From: a virus
Direction: 5' to 3' (one strand)
Length of the DNA stretch: 39,906 nt
IMG/VR virus record: IMGVR_UViG_3300022602_000213
Coordinates: 1 to 39,906 of that record
Position 1 is the stretch's first letter; every line of letters starts with the position of its first letter. This document shows positions 6,163-13,119 of the stretch, in pieces. The position numbers were made by a program, and so were the translations under genes. The notes below the pieces were generated by a model that saw only the letters and a program-made list of their open reading frames with translations, did not search any database and had not been told where the DNA came from.

Positions 6163-7434
6163 ATGAGCGCAACAACAACAACAGAAAACAAAGATGCCAG
6201 TAAATTTGCCAATCTGCTTGGCCCTACTATCAGCTCAGAAGATCGTGACGCTAGAGAAAAACTGATCACTGCCAGGGTTGGACTGTTGCTCAAGGCCAGT
6301 TTCTTTGGCAATTTGGCCACACGTCTCAAATTGGTCAATGCAGATGAATGGTGTGGCACTGCTGCCACAGACGGCAGAAACTTCTACTACAACAGCCGTT
6401 TTATCCGAATGCTCAAACCCAAAGAAGTTGAATTCTTGTTTGGTCATGAAGTGTTGCATTGTGTGTATGATCACTTTGGTCGTAGAGGCGACAGAAATCC
6501 TCAATTGTACAACATTGCCAGTGACTATTGTGTCAACGCAGACTTGAAGAAACACCGTGTGGGCGAGTTCATAACATCTGTTCCTTGCTTGTATGACGAA
6601 AAATACGAAGGCATGAGCTCTGAAGAAATCTATGACATCTTGTATAAAAATGCCGAAAAGATTGATATTGGTAGTCTAGTTGACAAAATGATTGATGACC
6701 ACATGGATGGTCAAGGCGACGGCTCAGGTGATGGTGATGACCAAGGCAAAGGTCGACCCCGGCTCACCGAAGAAGAACGCCAACAGATCCGTGACGAGAT
6801 CAAAGAAGCGGTGTTGGCAGCCGCGTCAGCTGAAGCCAATGGTGCTGGCAACATTCCTGCAGGTGTGCGTAAAATCATTGAGAATTTGACTGCACCCAAA
6901 ATGAACTGGCGCGAATTGTTGCGTATGCAATTGGAGAGCACTATCAAATCAGACTATACCTGGATGCGAGCCAGCCGCAAAGGTTGGCACATGGATGCTG
7001 TCATGCCTGGCCGCAAGCCCGACGAGCTGATTGATATTGCTGTCATGATTGATATGTCAGGGTCAATCAGTTCGGAAATGTCACGAGACTTTTTGAGCGA
7101 AGTGGCAGGCATCATGGAACAGTTCAACAGCTACAAAATACACGTGGCCACATTTGATACTGAAGTGTACAATCCACAACAATATGACAGTGAAAATCTT
7201 GACTCCATTACTGACTATGATCTCCAAGGCGGTGGCGGCACAGACTTTGAATGCATGTACAACTATTTGAAAGAAGCTGATATCCAGCCCAAGCGTCTTG
7301 TGGTGTTCACAGATGGTTTTCCATATGGTTCATGGGGCGACGAGAACTATGCAGACACTGTGTGGGTGTTGCATGGTACCACCACAATTGTGCCACCCTG
7401 GGGCCAGTATGCTTACTATGAGGAAGAAAAGTGA
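6163..7434 (+). CDS. VWA-like metallopeptidase (DUF2201 type), MoxR partner
   Basis: This 423-residue protein combines an N-terminal zinc-metallopeptidase-like domain with HEVLH (95-99) followed by YDHFGRR, a Gly/Asp-rich linker (about 180-200), and a C-terminal von Willebrand factor A domain with the metal-ion-dependent adhesion site DMSGS (297-301), a GGTDF loop and a FTDG strand. This is the layout of the DUF2201 family encoded with MoxR ATPases in bacteria and large phages. The VWA domain would bind a target through a divalent cation while the ATPase at 118-1206 remodels it. AAAGGA about 8 nt before the ATG supports the start. Substrate unknown. Confidence 0.9.
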   Translation: MSATTTTENKDASKFANLLGPTISSEDRDAREKLITARVGLLLKASFFGNLATRLKLVNADEWCGTAATDGRNFYYNSRFIRMLKPKEVEFLFGHEVLHCVYDHFGRRGDRNPQLYNIASDYCVNADLKKHRVGEFITSVPCLYDEKYEGMSSEEIYDILYKNAEKIDIGSLVDKMIDDHMDGQGDGSGDGDDQGKGRPRLTEEERQQIRDEIKEAVLAAASAEANGAGNIPAGVRKIIENLTAPKMNWRELLRMQLESTIKSDYTWMRASRKGWHMDAVMPGRKPDELIDIAVMIDMSGSISSEMSRDFLSEVAGIMEQFNSYKIHVATFDTEVYNPQQYDSENLDSITDYDLQGGGGTDFECMYNYLKEADIQPKRLVVFTDGFPYGSWGDENYADTVWVLHGTTTIVPPWGQYAYYEEEK

Positions 7435-7559
7435 GAACTGTAGTAGATTGTTTAATAATTGTGGCCTTGTGGGAATTTCTGTATTTCAATCTTACTGCAA
7501 TTCCCAAACAAGACTACATTCACAATAATCCTTATGTATACAGTTGGGTGAGAAAATGA
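7431..7559 (+). CDS. small hydrophobic protein, GTG start
   Basis: A 42-codon frame starts with GTG inside the stop of the VWA gene (GTGA overlap) and ends in an ATGA overlap with the next gene. GAGGAA at 7420-7425 gives a good ribosome site. Residues about 4-20 (VVDCLIIVALWEFLYF) could form one membrane helix, followed by a polar tail. The double overlap and ribosome site are the main reasons to believe it. Function unknown. Confidence 0.5.
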   Translation: MRTVVDCLIIVALWEFLYFNLTAIPKQDYIHNNPYVYSWVRK

Positions 7560-7786
7560 ACAAACGAATTAAAGAACTGTTTGGACAGGCTATGGATCAA
7601 TCTATACCAGAAACTTGGACTACACTGACCCATTCTCAGTTGTCAATACTAAAGGACAAGTTCGCCGAGTTGATTGTCAGGGAATGCACGGAGCAGGTTT
7701 GGTATACTCGTGAAGATGGTATCAATGGCAATATTTCCCAAGTTATTAAAGACAGGATCAAAGAACATTTCGGAGTTAAATCATGA
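7556..7786 (+). CDS. small HFGVE-family protein 1
   Basis: This 76-residue protein starts MNKRIKELF, contains DKFAELIVRECTEQV and ends EHFGVKS. It is the first of four clustered genes sharing an N-terminal MNERI-type start and a C-terminal HFGVE; three also share the FAELIVxEC core. Short proteins with these motifs are common in aquatic phage genomes and have no known function. The ATG at 7556 overlaps the preceding stop, which fixes the start. Its last codons (7766-7786) contain CGGAG, the ribosome site of the next gene. Confidence 0.75.
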   Translation: MNKRIKELFGQAMDQSIPETWTTLTHSQLSILKDKFAELIVRECTEQVWYTREDGINGNISQVIKDRIKEHFGVKS

Positions 7787-7977
7787 GTTGTGATTGCTAT
7801 AAAGTTGGTGGGCCTTGGATTGCCGAAGATCCACACTGCCCCGTTCATGGAATAGATGCACAGGCCGCTGAACGCAGTCGCGATCGGCATAAGGGCTATT
7901 TGCGTGATTGTATTGATCAAGCAACCACAGTCGAAGAACTCAAGGCTTGCTTGTATGACATGTTGGAGATGTTATGA
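7783..7977 (+). CDS. small cysteine-containing protein
   Basis: This 64-residue protein begins MSCDCYKVGGPWIAEDPHCPVHG. The CxC and CPVHG cysteines and histidine could bind one metal ion as a small zinc site (C3, C5, C19, H22). The rest is helical and charged. It overlaps both neighbours by ATGA and is translated from a ribosome site inside the upstream HFGVE codons. I recognise the N-terminal pattern as recurring in aquatic T4-like phages but know of no function. Confidence 0.7.
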   Translation: MSCDCYKVGGPWIAEDPHCPVHGIDAQAAERSRDRHKGYLRDCIDQATTVEELKACLYDMLEML

Positions 7978-8273
7978 AGACTTATGAAGAAGCCATCCAG
8001 TTTGCCTGTGATCAAGTTGCAGAAGGATCAAAGGATCTTCGCTATGTTAAGTGGGCAGTATACATCATGCTGGCAGGCATCTACGATAAGACCCAGGAAG
8101 AAGTCTACAAGGACCTGGAAGCAGAGTTGGCCTGGCGTGCAAGTGCAACCGCAGCCGCAAAGAAGGAACAACGCCGTGCAGATCAAGAACAACGCAGACT
8201 GGCTAACTTGGAGCGTAAACAAATTAAATCAGAACTTGGTTACAGCCGAGTTGGCATGTGGGGCAAGGTATGA
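7974..8273 (+). CDS. small charged, coiled-coil-like protein
   Basis: This 99-residue protein has a helical N-terminal half and a highly charged Ala/Gln/Arg-rich helix (about 55-85; KKEQRRADQEQRRLANLERK) that looks like a coiled coil, ending in GYSRVGMWGKV. ATGA overlaps at both ends place it firmly in the operon. Function unknown. Confidence 0.7.
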   Translation: MKTYEEAIQFACDQVAEGSKDLRYVKWAVYIMLAGIYDKTQEEVYKDLEAELAWRASATAAAKKEQRRADQEQRRLANLERKQIKSELGYSRVGMWGKV

Positions 8274-8500
8274 ACGAACGAATTGAAAAACTTGTCGAAC
8301 AGGCTACTATTAAAACTTCTCATCGGTATATTACTTGGGGAAATACGGTTGCTACTCAGTCCGAAGAAGTCTTTGACAAGGAAAAGTTCGCCGAGTTGAT
8401 TGTGCAGGAATGTTGTGCGATTGCCGATCAAGTAGAACGAGCAGACATGGATTCTTATGTGAGCAAATATATTCGAGCACATTTCGGAGTTGAAGAATGA
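8270..8500 (+). CDS. small HFGVE-family protein 2
   Basis: This 76-residue protein starts MNERIEKLVEQA, has KFAELIVQECCAIADQ in the middle and ends AHFGVEE. The stretch encoding FAELIV is nearly identical at the DNA level to that in 7556-7786, pointing to fairly recent duplication. The ATG at 8270 overlaps the preceding stop. Its terminal codons include the ribosome site for the following gene. Function unknown. Confidence 0.75.
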   Translation: MNERIEKLVEQATIKTSHRYITWGNTVATQSEEVFDKEKFAELIVQECCAIADQVERADMDSYVSKYIRAHFGVEE

Positions 8501-8724
8501 CCGACCGAATTGTCAAGAATTGGGTGACTGTACATAGGTGTAATGTTGAAGCAGCATTAAAATGGGCAAAAAATTATCCACAATATATCACCAATGACTA
8601 TGCCGTTATTGGTGGTCGTACTGAACATTATCAAAAGGGTGATGATGAAGACAATTTCGATTTCTTTTGGGTAATGTCTGAACCAATGGAACAATTTAAG
8701 AAACATTTCGGAGTTGAAGAATGA
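8497..8724 (+). CDS. small HFGVE-ended protein with a different core
   Basis: This 75-residue protein starts MTDRIVKNW and ends FKKHFGVEE like its neighbours, but lacks the FAELIVxEC core; the middle is aromatic and acidic (DDEDNFDFFWVM). It looks like a mosaic in which an unrelated core sits between family ends, as expected if the repeated gene junctions recombine. Start and stop are in ATGA overlaps. Function unknown. Confidence 0.72.
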   Translation: MTDRIVKNWVTVHRCNVEAALKWAKNYPQYITNDYAVIGGRTEHYQKGDDEDNFDFFWVMSEPMEQFKKHFGVEE

Positions 8725-8960
8725 ACGAACGAATCCGACAGTTAGCAACAGAAGTTGGCATTAGTGTTGAATACTTAAACAATACCAAACAGTGGCCATT
8801 GATAGAGGCATTAGCCGAGTTGATTGTGAAGGAATGTGTTGATTGTGCTCGCGGAGCAGGTCTTGCCGACGATGTTGCAGTACGAAATACACTTGGATTC
8901 AATGATGGTATTGCAGAAGCAGTAACTAATATAAAGAAACATTTTGGAGTTGAACTATGA
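8721..8960 (+). CDS. small HFGVE-family protein 3
   Basis: This 79-residue protein starts MNERIRQLATEVG, has ALAELIVKECVDCARGAG in the middle and ends KKHFGVEL. It overlaps both neighbours by ATGA. As in the others, the HFGVE codons (8940-8960) carry the GGAG ribosome site for the downstream gene. Function unknown. Confidence 0.75.
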   Translation: MNERIRQLATEVGISVEYLNNTKQWPLIEALAELIVKECVDCARGAGLADDVAVRNTLGFNDGIAEAVTNIKKHFGVEL

Positions 8961-9307
8961 TTATTTTAAACACATCAAATCGTCCCGCACCGCCGGTGAA
9001 TACTGCATCCAATTTAAATATTGTGTATATCACAGACTTTGCACCTGGCTCTCCACCTGCCAACAATATCTTCCTGGCCTATCAAATAGCACAAGGGTCA
9101 CATCCTGGTTCTGCTATTTTAATAAATACACCTTTCTATACGGCACCAGATACACCGCAGTATGCAGCCATGCCGTCAATCACAAGTGTGCTCAAACCGC
9201 CGGTTGCACCAGTGTATGATGCCAACTATGCCATGCTGGTAGGAACCAATCCACTGGGTGCCATATTGGGGTACAATGCTCCTCTTCTCAATCCTATACA
9301 TTCATGA
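8957..9307 (+). CDS. proline/alanine-rich hypothetical protein
   Basis: This 116-residue protein is rich in Pro, Ala and Asn (for example VLKPPVAPVYDANYAML) with few charged residues. I do not recognise it. It has no evident signal peptide or membrane helix. Its ATG overlaps the stop of the preceding gene and is served by GGAG, and its stop overlaps the next start. Composition recalls a structural or secreted protein, but that is only a guess. Confidence 0.65.
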   Translation: MIILNTSNRPAPPVNTASNLNIVYITDFAPGSPPANNIFLAYQIAQGSHPGSAILINTPFYTAPDTPQYAAMPSITSVLKPPVAPVYDANYAMLVGTNPLGAILGYNAPLLNPIHS

Positions 9308-9504
9308 ACATAGACGATTTAATTCATATCTTTCGCCCTCAGATCCAACAAGGCACTAAAAAATTACACTACATGTTGATAGAAGACCTACATGTAAAAA
9401 TACAACATCATCCTGTGGATAGATTGGAAGAGTTGATTCCAGTATTAAAAAATTTCCAATTTGAAGGCTACAAGCCCGGACATATAGCGAGGTTTGTGAA
9501 ATGA
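9304..9504 (+). CDS. small hypothetical protein
   Basis: This 66-residue helical, His-rich protein (MNIDDLIHIFRPQIQQG...) overlaps both neighbours by ATGA. No known motif is visible. It is kept because of its operon position and coupled start. Confidence 0.6.
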   Translation: MNIDDLIHIFRPQIQQGTKKLHYMLIEDLHVKIQHHPVDRLEELIPVLKNFQFEGYKPGHIARFVK

Positions 9505-9674
9505 AAGAATATCTAATCGAATTTGATGTGTCTTTGTGGACATATGTGTTATACTACCGGAGTGAGAAGTATACATTAAAAACTCTTGATCGCAGGCGAG
9601 CACATGAATTGGCAGAATTAAAAATGTCATGTGTAGACAGACAGGAAACAAATCATAATGAAACAGTTTTTTGA
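9501..9674 (+). CDS. small hypothetical protein, 57 residues
   Basis: A short frame starts in an ATGA overlap (9501) and runs 57 codons: MKEYLIEFDVSLWTYVLYYR, then a basic helix with LDRRRAHELAELK, ending ETVF. It overlaps the next start by 17 nt. No family recognised. The coupled start and lack of other coding potential here support it. Confidence 0.55.
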   Translation: MKEYLIEFDVSLWTYVLYYRSEKYTLKTLDRRRAHELAELKMSCVDRQETNHNETVF

Positions 9675-9831
9675 TTGGTGTAAACAATACTATGTAGAGA
9701 TCACATGGTTTCTCATAGGCTGGTTGGTGCTGTCTGCCATGATCAATATTGGTAATGAAAATTATCTTGTGGCATTCACCAACATAGTGCTGGCAGGTGC
9801 CAACTACTTACTTTATAGGAATAAATTATGA
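9658..9831 (+). CDS. small two-helix membrane protein
   Basis: A 57-codon frame beginning MKQFFDWCKQYYVEITW has two hydrophobic stretches, about residues 16-34 (ITWFLIGWLVLSAMINIG) and 39-55 (LVAFTNIVLAGANYLLY), consistent with a two-pass inner-membrane micro-protein. The stop overlaps the next start by ATGA. Function unknown; small phage membrane proteins often act on host physiology or lysis, but nothing specific is visible. Confidence 0.6.
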   Translation: MKQFFDWCKQYYVEITWFLIGWLVLSAMINIGNENYLVAFTNIVLAGANYLLYRNKL

Positions 9832-10355
9832 TCACAATCAAACAATGGATGGAACTGGTTGATTATAGAATCACCGAAGGCACTGACTATCTTCTAGCAG
9901 GTCAAAGTCTTTTTTCACTGAATTCCTGGAACAGCCGTTACAGCGATGGTGGGTACAGCATGGAGATTGTGTTTGATCAAAAGACACAAGATGTGTACTT
10001 GGTAGAAGTGTGTGATTATCAACGCAATCGTGCCTACAGATTGATCAATCCTGACCACGCAGATCTTGAATATGACAAAACTGCCTGGGACGATGTAGCA
10101 TGGACGGATCTTGATGTTGAAGCAGACTGGTTGGAAAAAGCCACTGCTATCATTGCTGGTCTAGATTATGATACTCGTGTGCAAATGACCATTGACCTAC
10201 CACATGATCAACTGCACAAACTCATGCTACAGGCACATCAAGCAGATATCACGCTGAATCAACATATTGTAAAAATTCTGCATGGGGTCATGGAAGATCG
10301 CCGACTAGAAGAAATCGCCGAATCAATCGCACCCAGGGCAAACTTCCGTGATTAA
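9828..10355 (+). CDS. hypothetical protein with RHH-like C-terminal segment
   Basis: This 175-residue acidic protein has an unrecognised N-terminal domain (about 1-110) and a C-terminal segment, MTIDLPHDQLHKLMLQAH followed by ITLNQHIVKILH (about 125-155), that resembles the strand-helix-helix of ribbon-helix-helix proteins such as HicB/CopG types. DNA binding is therefore possible but not shown. The start overlaps the preceding stop by ATGA. Confidence 0.65.
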   Translation: MITIKQWMELVDYRITEGTDYLLAGQSLFSLNSWNSRYSDGGYSMEIVFDQKTQDVYLVEVCDYQRNRAYRLINPDHADLEYDKTAWDDVAWTDLDVEADWLEKATAIIAGLDYDTRVQMTIDLPHDQLHKLMLQAHQADITLNQHIVKILHGVMEDRRLEEIAESIAPRANFRD

Positions 10356-10737
10356 AGGTATTATTAGCAAAAACAGCAAATGGGTAGATATATCTGGATC
10401 CCAGTATTCTAGTTCTGTTTACATAGATAACCAAAAGGTTCAACAGGGCATTGCAGGACAAGTCAGGCACAACGGTAATGATTTTGAAATCAATGATGGC
10501 AACAGTTGGAAAGTTCTCTACGAAAACCTGGTAGAAGTGGGCCTGAGTCCGACGGCACTAGAAGCGTTGAGCTGGGTAGAGAAAAAGATGGCCGTAGAAC
10601 GACAGGCTGAAGAATTAGCCCGACACAATGTCACAGTCAAAGATGCCTTGTATCGTTATCAACAACAGATTACAGATGCAGAACTGCAACTGAAAATGGT
10701 TGTGGCATTGGTACAAGATCACACCCAATCAGTTTAA
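10348..10737 (+). CDS. hypothetical protein, GTG start
   Basis: This 129-residue protein starts with GTG at 10348, overlapping the previous gene by 8 nt. The N-terminal half is beta-rich (SSSVYIDNQKVQQGIAGQV), the C-terminal half is a long helix (WVEKKMAVERQAEELARHN ... DAELQLKMVVALV). No family is recognised. A rho-independent terminator follows directly, so this is the last gene of the transcription unit. Confidence 0.65.
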   Translation: MIKGIISKNSKWVDISGSQYSSSVYIDNQKVQQGIAGQVRHNGNDFEINDGNSWKVLYENLVEVGLSPTALEALSWVEKKMAVERQAEELARHNVTVKDALYRYQQQITDAELQLKMVVALVQDHTQSV

Positions 10738-10740
10738 CCA

Positions 10741-10764
10741 AAAAGCCCGTTTACAGGGCTTTTT
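10741..10764 (+). terminator. rho-independent terminator
   Basis: AAAAGCCC and GGGCTTTT pair into an 8-bp stem around a 7-nt loop and end in a T run (10760-10764), 3 nt after the stop of 10348-10737. The A-tract on the 5' side makes it potentially bidirectional. Confidence 0.85.
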
Positions 10765-10811
10765 CAATGACAAAAATATTTTCTAAAACGATTTAACAAG
10801 TAAATATCTAC

Positions 10812-11027
10812 ATGGAAGATACAACACAACCCGTCACAATCACAATTGCAGATCTTGATGTACTAAAAAACATTGTGGATCTTGCATCAGCTCGCGGCGC
10901 ATTTCGCGGAGCTGAATTAGCCGAAGTTGGTGCAGTTTACAACAAACTCACACAATTTCTCGAAACAGTAGTAGCACAAGCCAAGGCACAAGCCGACGCG
11001 ACCGAGCCAACCAATCCAGGAGAATAA
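10812..11027 (+). CDS. conserved small phage protein
   Basis: This 71-residue acidic protein contains ITIADLDVLKNIVDLASARGAFRGAEL..VGAVYNKL. I recall similar short proteins in T4-like aquatic phages, without known function. It is the first gene after a terminator and therefore needs its own promoter; AGTAAATA at 10799-10806 is a poor late-promoter match and very close to the ATG. No good ribosome site is visible. Confidence 0.65.
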   Translation: MEDTTQPVTITIADLDVLKNIVDLASARGAFRGAELAEVGAVYNKLTQFLETVVAQAKAQADATEPTNPGE

Positions 11028-11028
11028 C

Positions 11029-11787
11029 ATGGCATTTATAAAACACGTAGGTAGAATGGGCGATCGCAAGTTATGCGTATTATTTAGACAAGTGCCCGGC
11101 GAGGATCACATGTGCTTGATTATTCATCCTGAAGTATTACCAGCACACTGGCAAGATGCTATTCAGCGAGTAATCGAAAGCGATATTGGGCAACAAGCAG
11201 ATGAATTAGCAAATGCCCTACATCGTAGCCTGTTGCCCGACGGTCGTCCTGTGCTAGAAACTCTGCACAACGAGCGTATGATTAAAAAAGTACGCACTGC
11301 AGATGTGATCATGACTCCCAATACCAATTCCAGTATTAGACTAGACGAACTCAACAAGATGTTGAACGAAATGAAACAAGGTGAAGATGCCATCAAACGC
11401 ATGGCACAAAATGATGCCAGCCGTGGCATGGTTGAACCCGGAGTCAAACGTGCGGCCGAAGCTGAATACAAGCGAGGTCGTGCCGAAAAAGCAGATCCCA
11501 ACTATGTTGCGCCACCTGTGCTCAAGGCCGGACAAGATGGGGCACTGTCAGATCGCGACATTGCAGCCAACATGTTGGCACAGGCCAAGGCCATGGAACT
11601 CAATGCCAAACAAATGGTGGCCGAAGCAGCTCGTATGAAGAAAGATGCTGAACGTATGGATCCCACTGTGAATGCAAAAAATGCCAAAACAGCCAAGATG
11701 GAGACTGTGCCAGTGGCAGTAGAAACTATACCAGCACCCAAAGCTCGACGTTCCAAGGCCAAAGTTGCAGATGCCGCAGCTCAATGA
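11029..11787 (+). CDS. conserved T4-like phage protein of unknown function
   Basis: This 252-residue protein has a folded N-terminal half (MAFIKHVGRMGDRKLCVLF ... SIRLDELNKMLNEMKQGED) and an Ala/Lys-rich helical C-terminal third ending in a basic tail (APKARRSKAKVADAAAQ). The N-terminal pattern recurs in marine and freshwater T4-like phages upstream of the next gene and thyX. Role unknown. GGAG ahead of the ATG supports the start. It overlaps the next gene by 17 nt. Confidence 0.75.
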   Translation: MAFIKHVGRMGDRKLCVLFRQVPGEDHMCLIIHPEVLPAHWQDAIQRVIESDIGQQADELANALHRSLLPDGRPVLETLHNERMIKKVRTADVIMTPNTNSSIRLDELNKMLNEMKQGEDAIKRMAQNDASRGMVEPGVKRAAEAEYKRGRAEKADPNYVAPPVLKAGQDGALSDRDIAANMLAQAKAMELNAKQMVAEAARMKKDAERMDPTVNAKNAKTAKMETVPVAVETIPAPKARRSKAKVADAAAQ

Positions 11788-12076
11788 TGACTTTCTAAGC
11801 CAATGGGAACACATAGTTGCCGGAGTTAACAAAACTGATGTTCCCTTGGAATGTATTAAAAAAGTCATTATTAAATTTCACGGACGGCAGCAACAAACTA
11901 TCAATTTACACACTCTTAGAAAGCAAGGACTTGATTATGAAGACATCGAGAACATGCTAACTCGGACGCTCAACGACCTTGACGACAAAATTCGAGATAT
12001 TGATTTTGTCGTTGATATCACTGCTGTGGCAGAAATGGTTCAACCCGAAACTGATAAACTATTAAAGAAACTATGA
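11771..12076 (+). CDS. conserved T4-like phage protein upstream of thyX
   Basis: This 101-residue protein (MPQLNDDFLSQWEHIVAGV) ends in DIDFVVDITAVAEMVQPETDKLLKKL, a C-terminal pattern I recognise from similar small proteins in aquatic T4-like phages. Function unknown. I take the ATG at 11771; an in-frame TTG at 11765 adds two residues. Its stop overlaps the thyX start by ATGA. Confidence 0.72.
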   Translation: MPQLNDDFLSQWEHIVAGVNKTDVPLECIKKVIIKFHGRQQQTINLHTLRKQGLDYEDIENMLTRTLNDLDDKIRDIDFVVDITAVAEMVQPETDKLLKKL

Positions 12077-12762
12077 ATGTACGATTACTGTCTTACAGCC
12101 AACCCACTGACCAGTTTAGAGACATGGGCCTTGAGAATGCACAAGAACTCATTGCGTATTGTGCCCGGGTGTCAAATCCTGCCAATCAACTGAACACTGA
12201 AACCAGTGAAAAGCTCATCCGATACCTCATCCGGCACTCGCACTGGAGCCCACTCGAAATGGTTTCAGCCTGCATGGAAATTACGACAACACGAGATATT
12301 GCACGGCAAATCCTACGCCACCGAAGCTTCAGCTTCCAAGAGTTCAGCCAACGTTACGCTGATCCAACGCAGGATCTTGGCTTTGTATTCAGAGATGCCA
12401 GAAAGCAAGACACAAAGAATAGACAGAACAGCATAGCACTAGACGTTCAAAACAACGACGATGATCGGCGCCTGGCTTATCAATGGGAGCAGTTGCAACA
12501 AAATGTTATCAATCAAGCTCGCGCCGCCTACGAGTGGGCCGTTAGCATGGGTATTGCCAAAGAACAGGCCAGAGCAGTACTGCCAGAAGGACTCACCGAA
12601 AGCAGGCTGTACATGAATGGTACCTTGCGTTCATGGATACATTTTATTGAATTGCGTAGTGCCAATGGAACGCAACTGGAACATCAGCAAATAGCTCTTG
12701 AATGTGCCAAAGTCATAGCAGAAATATTTCCCATGGCCACCGAATTAGTTGCACAAGTTTGA
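12073..12762 (+). CDS. thyX: flavin-dependent thymidylate synthase ThyX
   Basis: This 229-residue protein is a ThyX: it carries the signature RHRxxSxxxxSxR as RHRSFSFQEFSQR (82-94) and the HWSPLEM segment (57-63). ThyX makes dTMP from dUMP using methylene-tetrahydrofolate, FAD and NADPH, feeding phage DNA synthesis when host thymidylate is limiting. Length is normal for the family. It is translationally coupled to the gene before it. No motif is missing, so it is probably active and makes ordinary dTMP. Confidence 0.96.
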   Translation: MNVRLLSYSQPTDQFRDMGLENAQELIAYCARVSNPANQLNTETSEKLIRYLIRHSHWSPLEMVSACMEITTTRDIARQILRHRSFSFQEFSQRYADPTQDLGFVFRDARKQDTKNRQNSIALDVQNNDDDRRLAYQWEQLQQNVINQARAAYEWAVSMGIAKEQARAVLPEGLTESRLYMNGTLRSWIHFIELRSANGTQLEHQQIALECAKVIAEIFPMATELVAQV

Positions 12763-12768
12763 CAAGTG

Positions 12769-12777
12769 TGCTAGAAT
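12769..12777 (+). promoter_or_regulatory. possible extended -10 promoter
   Basis: TG-C-TAGAAT at 12769-12777 matches an extended -10 element (5 of 6 in the hexamer plus the TG). There is no good -35; TTGACA at 12759 is too close. The predicted transcription start falls almost on the ATG at 12784, which would give a leaderless or near-leaderless message. Confidence 0.3.
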
Positions 12778-12783
12778 GTAGAT

Positions 12784-13119
12784 ATGATACAGACTTCTAC
12801 AAACACCGATGAAAAATGGTCTGAGTTATTCCAGGCACCGTACACAAAAATTATCAACGGTAAAGCTGTAAAATTTTCTGATGTTGTAGTGCATTCTTTT
12901 CCAATGGGAGACGTAGAAGACCCAGACTTATATGCTGGGCAACCTTTGTTTGAATGGCAAGAAACCGAAGCAGGCTCCTGGGTAATGGCACACGCTGTAG
13001 ATAAACCCTACTGGGTCCGTCGAGCAGACTCATATAATTATGGATTTAGATTTTACATATTTGCAAGATTAAGCGAAGCTGATCAAGTATATTGGCAATT
13101 AAAATGGGGAAATAAATGA
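12784..13119 (+). CDS. small LRW-motif family protein 6
   Basis: This 111-residue protein ends in FRFYIFARLSEADQVYWQLKWGNK, the same C-terminal signature as the tandem array at 1936-3343, here as an isolated copy 9.4 kb away. The centre is rich in Trp and acidic residues (LFEWQETEAGSWVMAH). Its stop overlaps the start of the epimerase by ATGA. Function unknown. Confidence 0.7.
   Translation: MIQTSTNTDEKWSELFQAPYTKIINGKAVKFSDVVVHSFPMGDVEDPDLYAGQPLFEWQETEAGSWVMAHAVDKPYWVRRADSYNYGFRFYIFARLSEADQVYWQLKWGNK

Larger units (their letters stand above)
7766..8960 (+). repeat. four HFGVE junction repeats (7766-7786, 8480-8510, 8704-8734, 8940-8960)
   Basis: Each copy has CATTT(C/T)(C/T)GGAGTT, a few codons, then an ATGA overlap with the next gene. 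The copies at 8480 and 8704 are identical for CATTTCGGAGTTGAAGAATG and continue with similar N-terminal codons (CCGACCGAAT and ACGAACGAAT). The repeat joins a C-terminal motif, a ribosome site and a start codon. Confidence 0.8.

Noticed and set aside
10799-10806. AGTAAATA before the gene at 10812 as a late promoter
   Set aside because: Only 6 of 8 bases match and the transcription start would fall on the ATG. A promoter is needed after the terminator, but this one is not convincing.
12759-12777. TTGACA at 12759 with TAGAAT at 12772 as a standard promoter
   Set aside because: The spacer is only 7 bp, far too short for sigma70; only an extended -10 reading remains possible.
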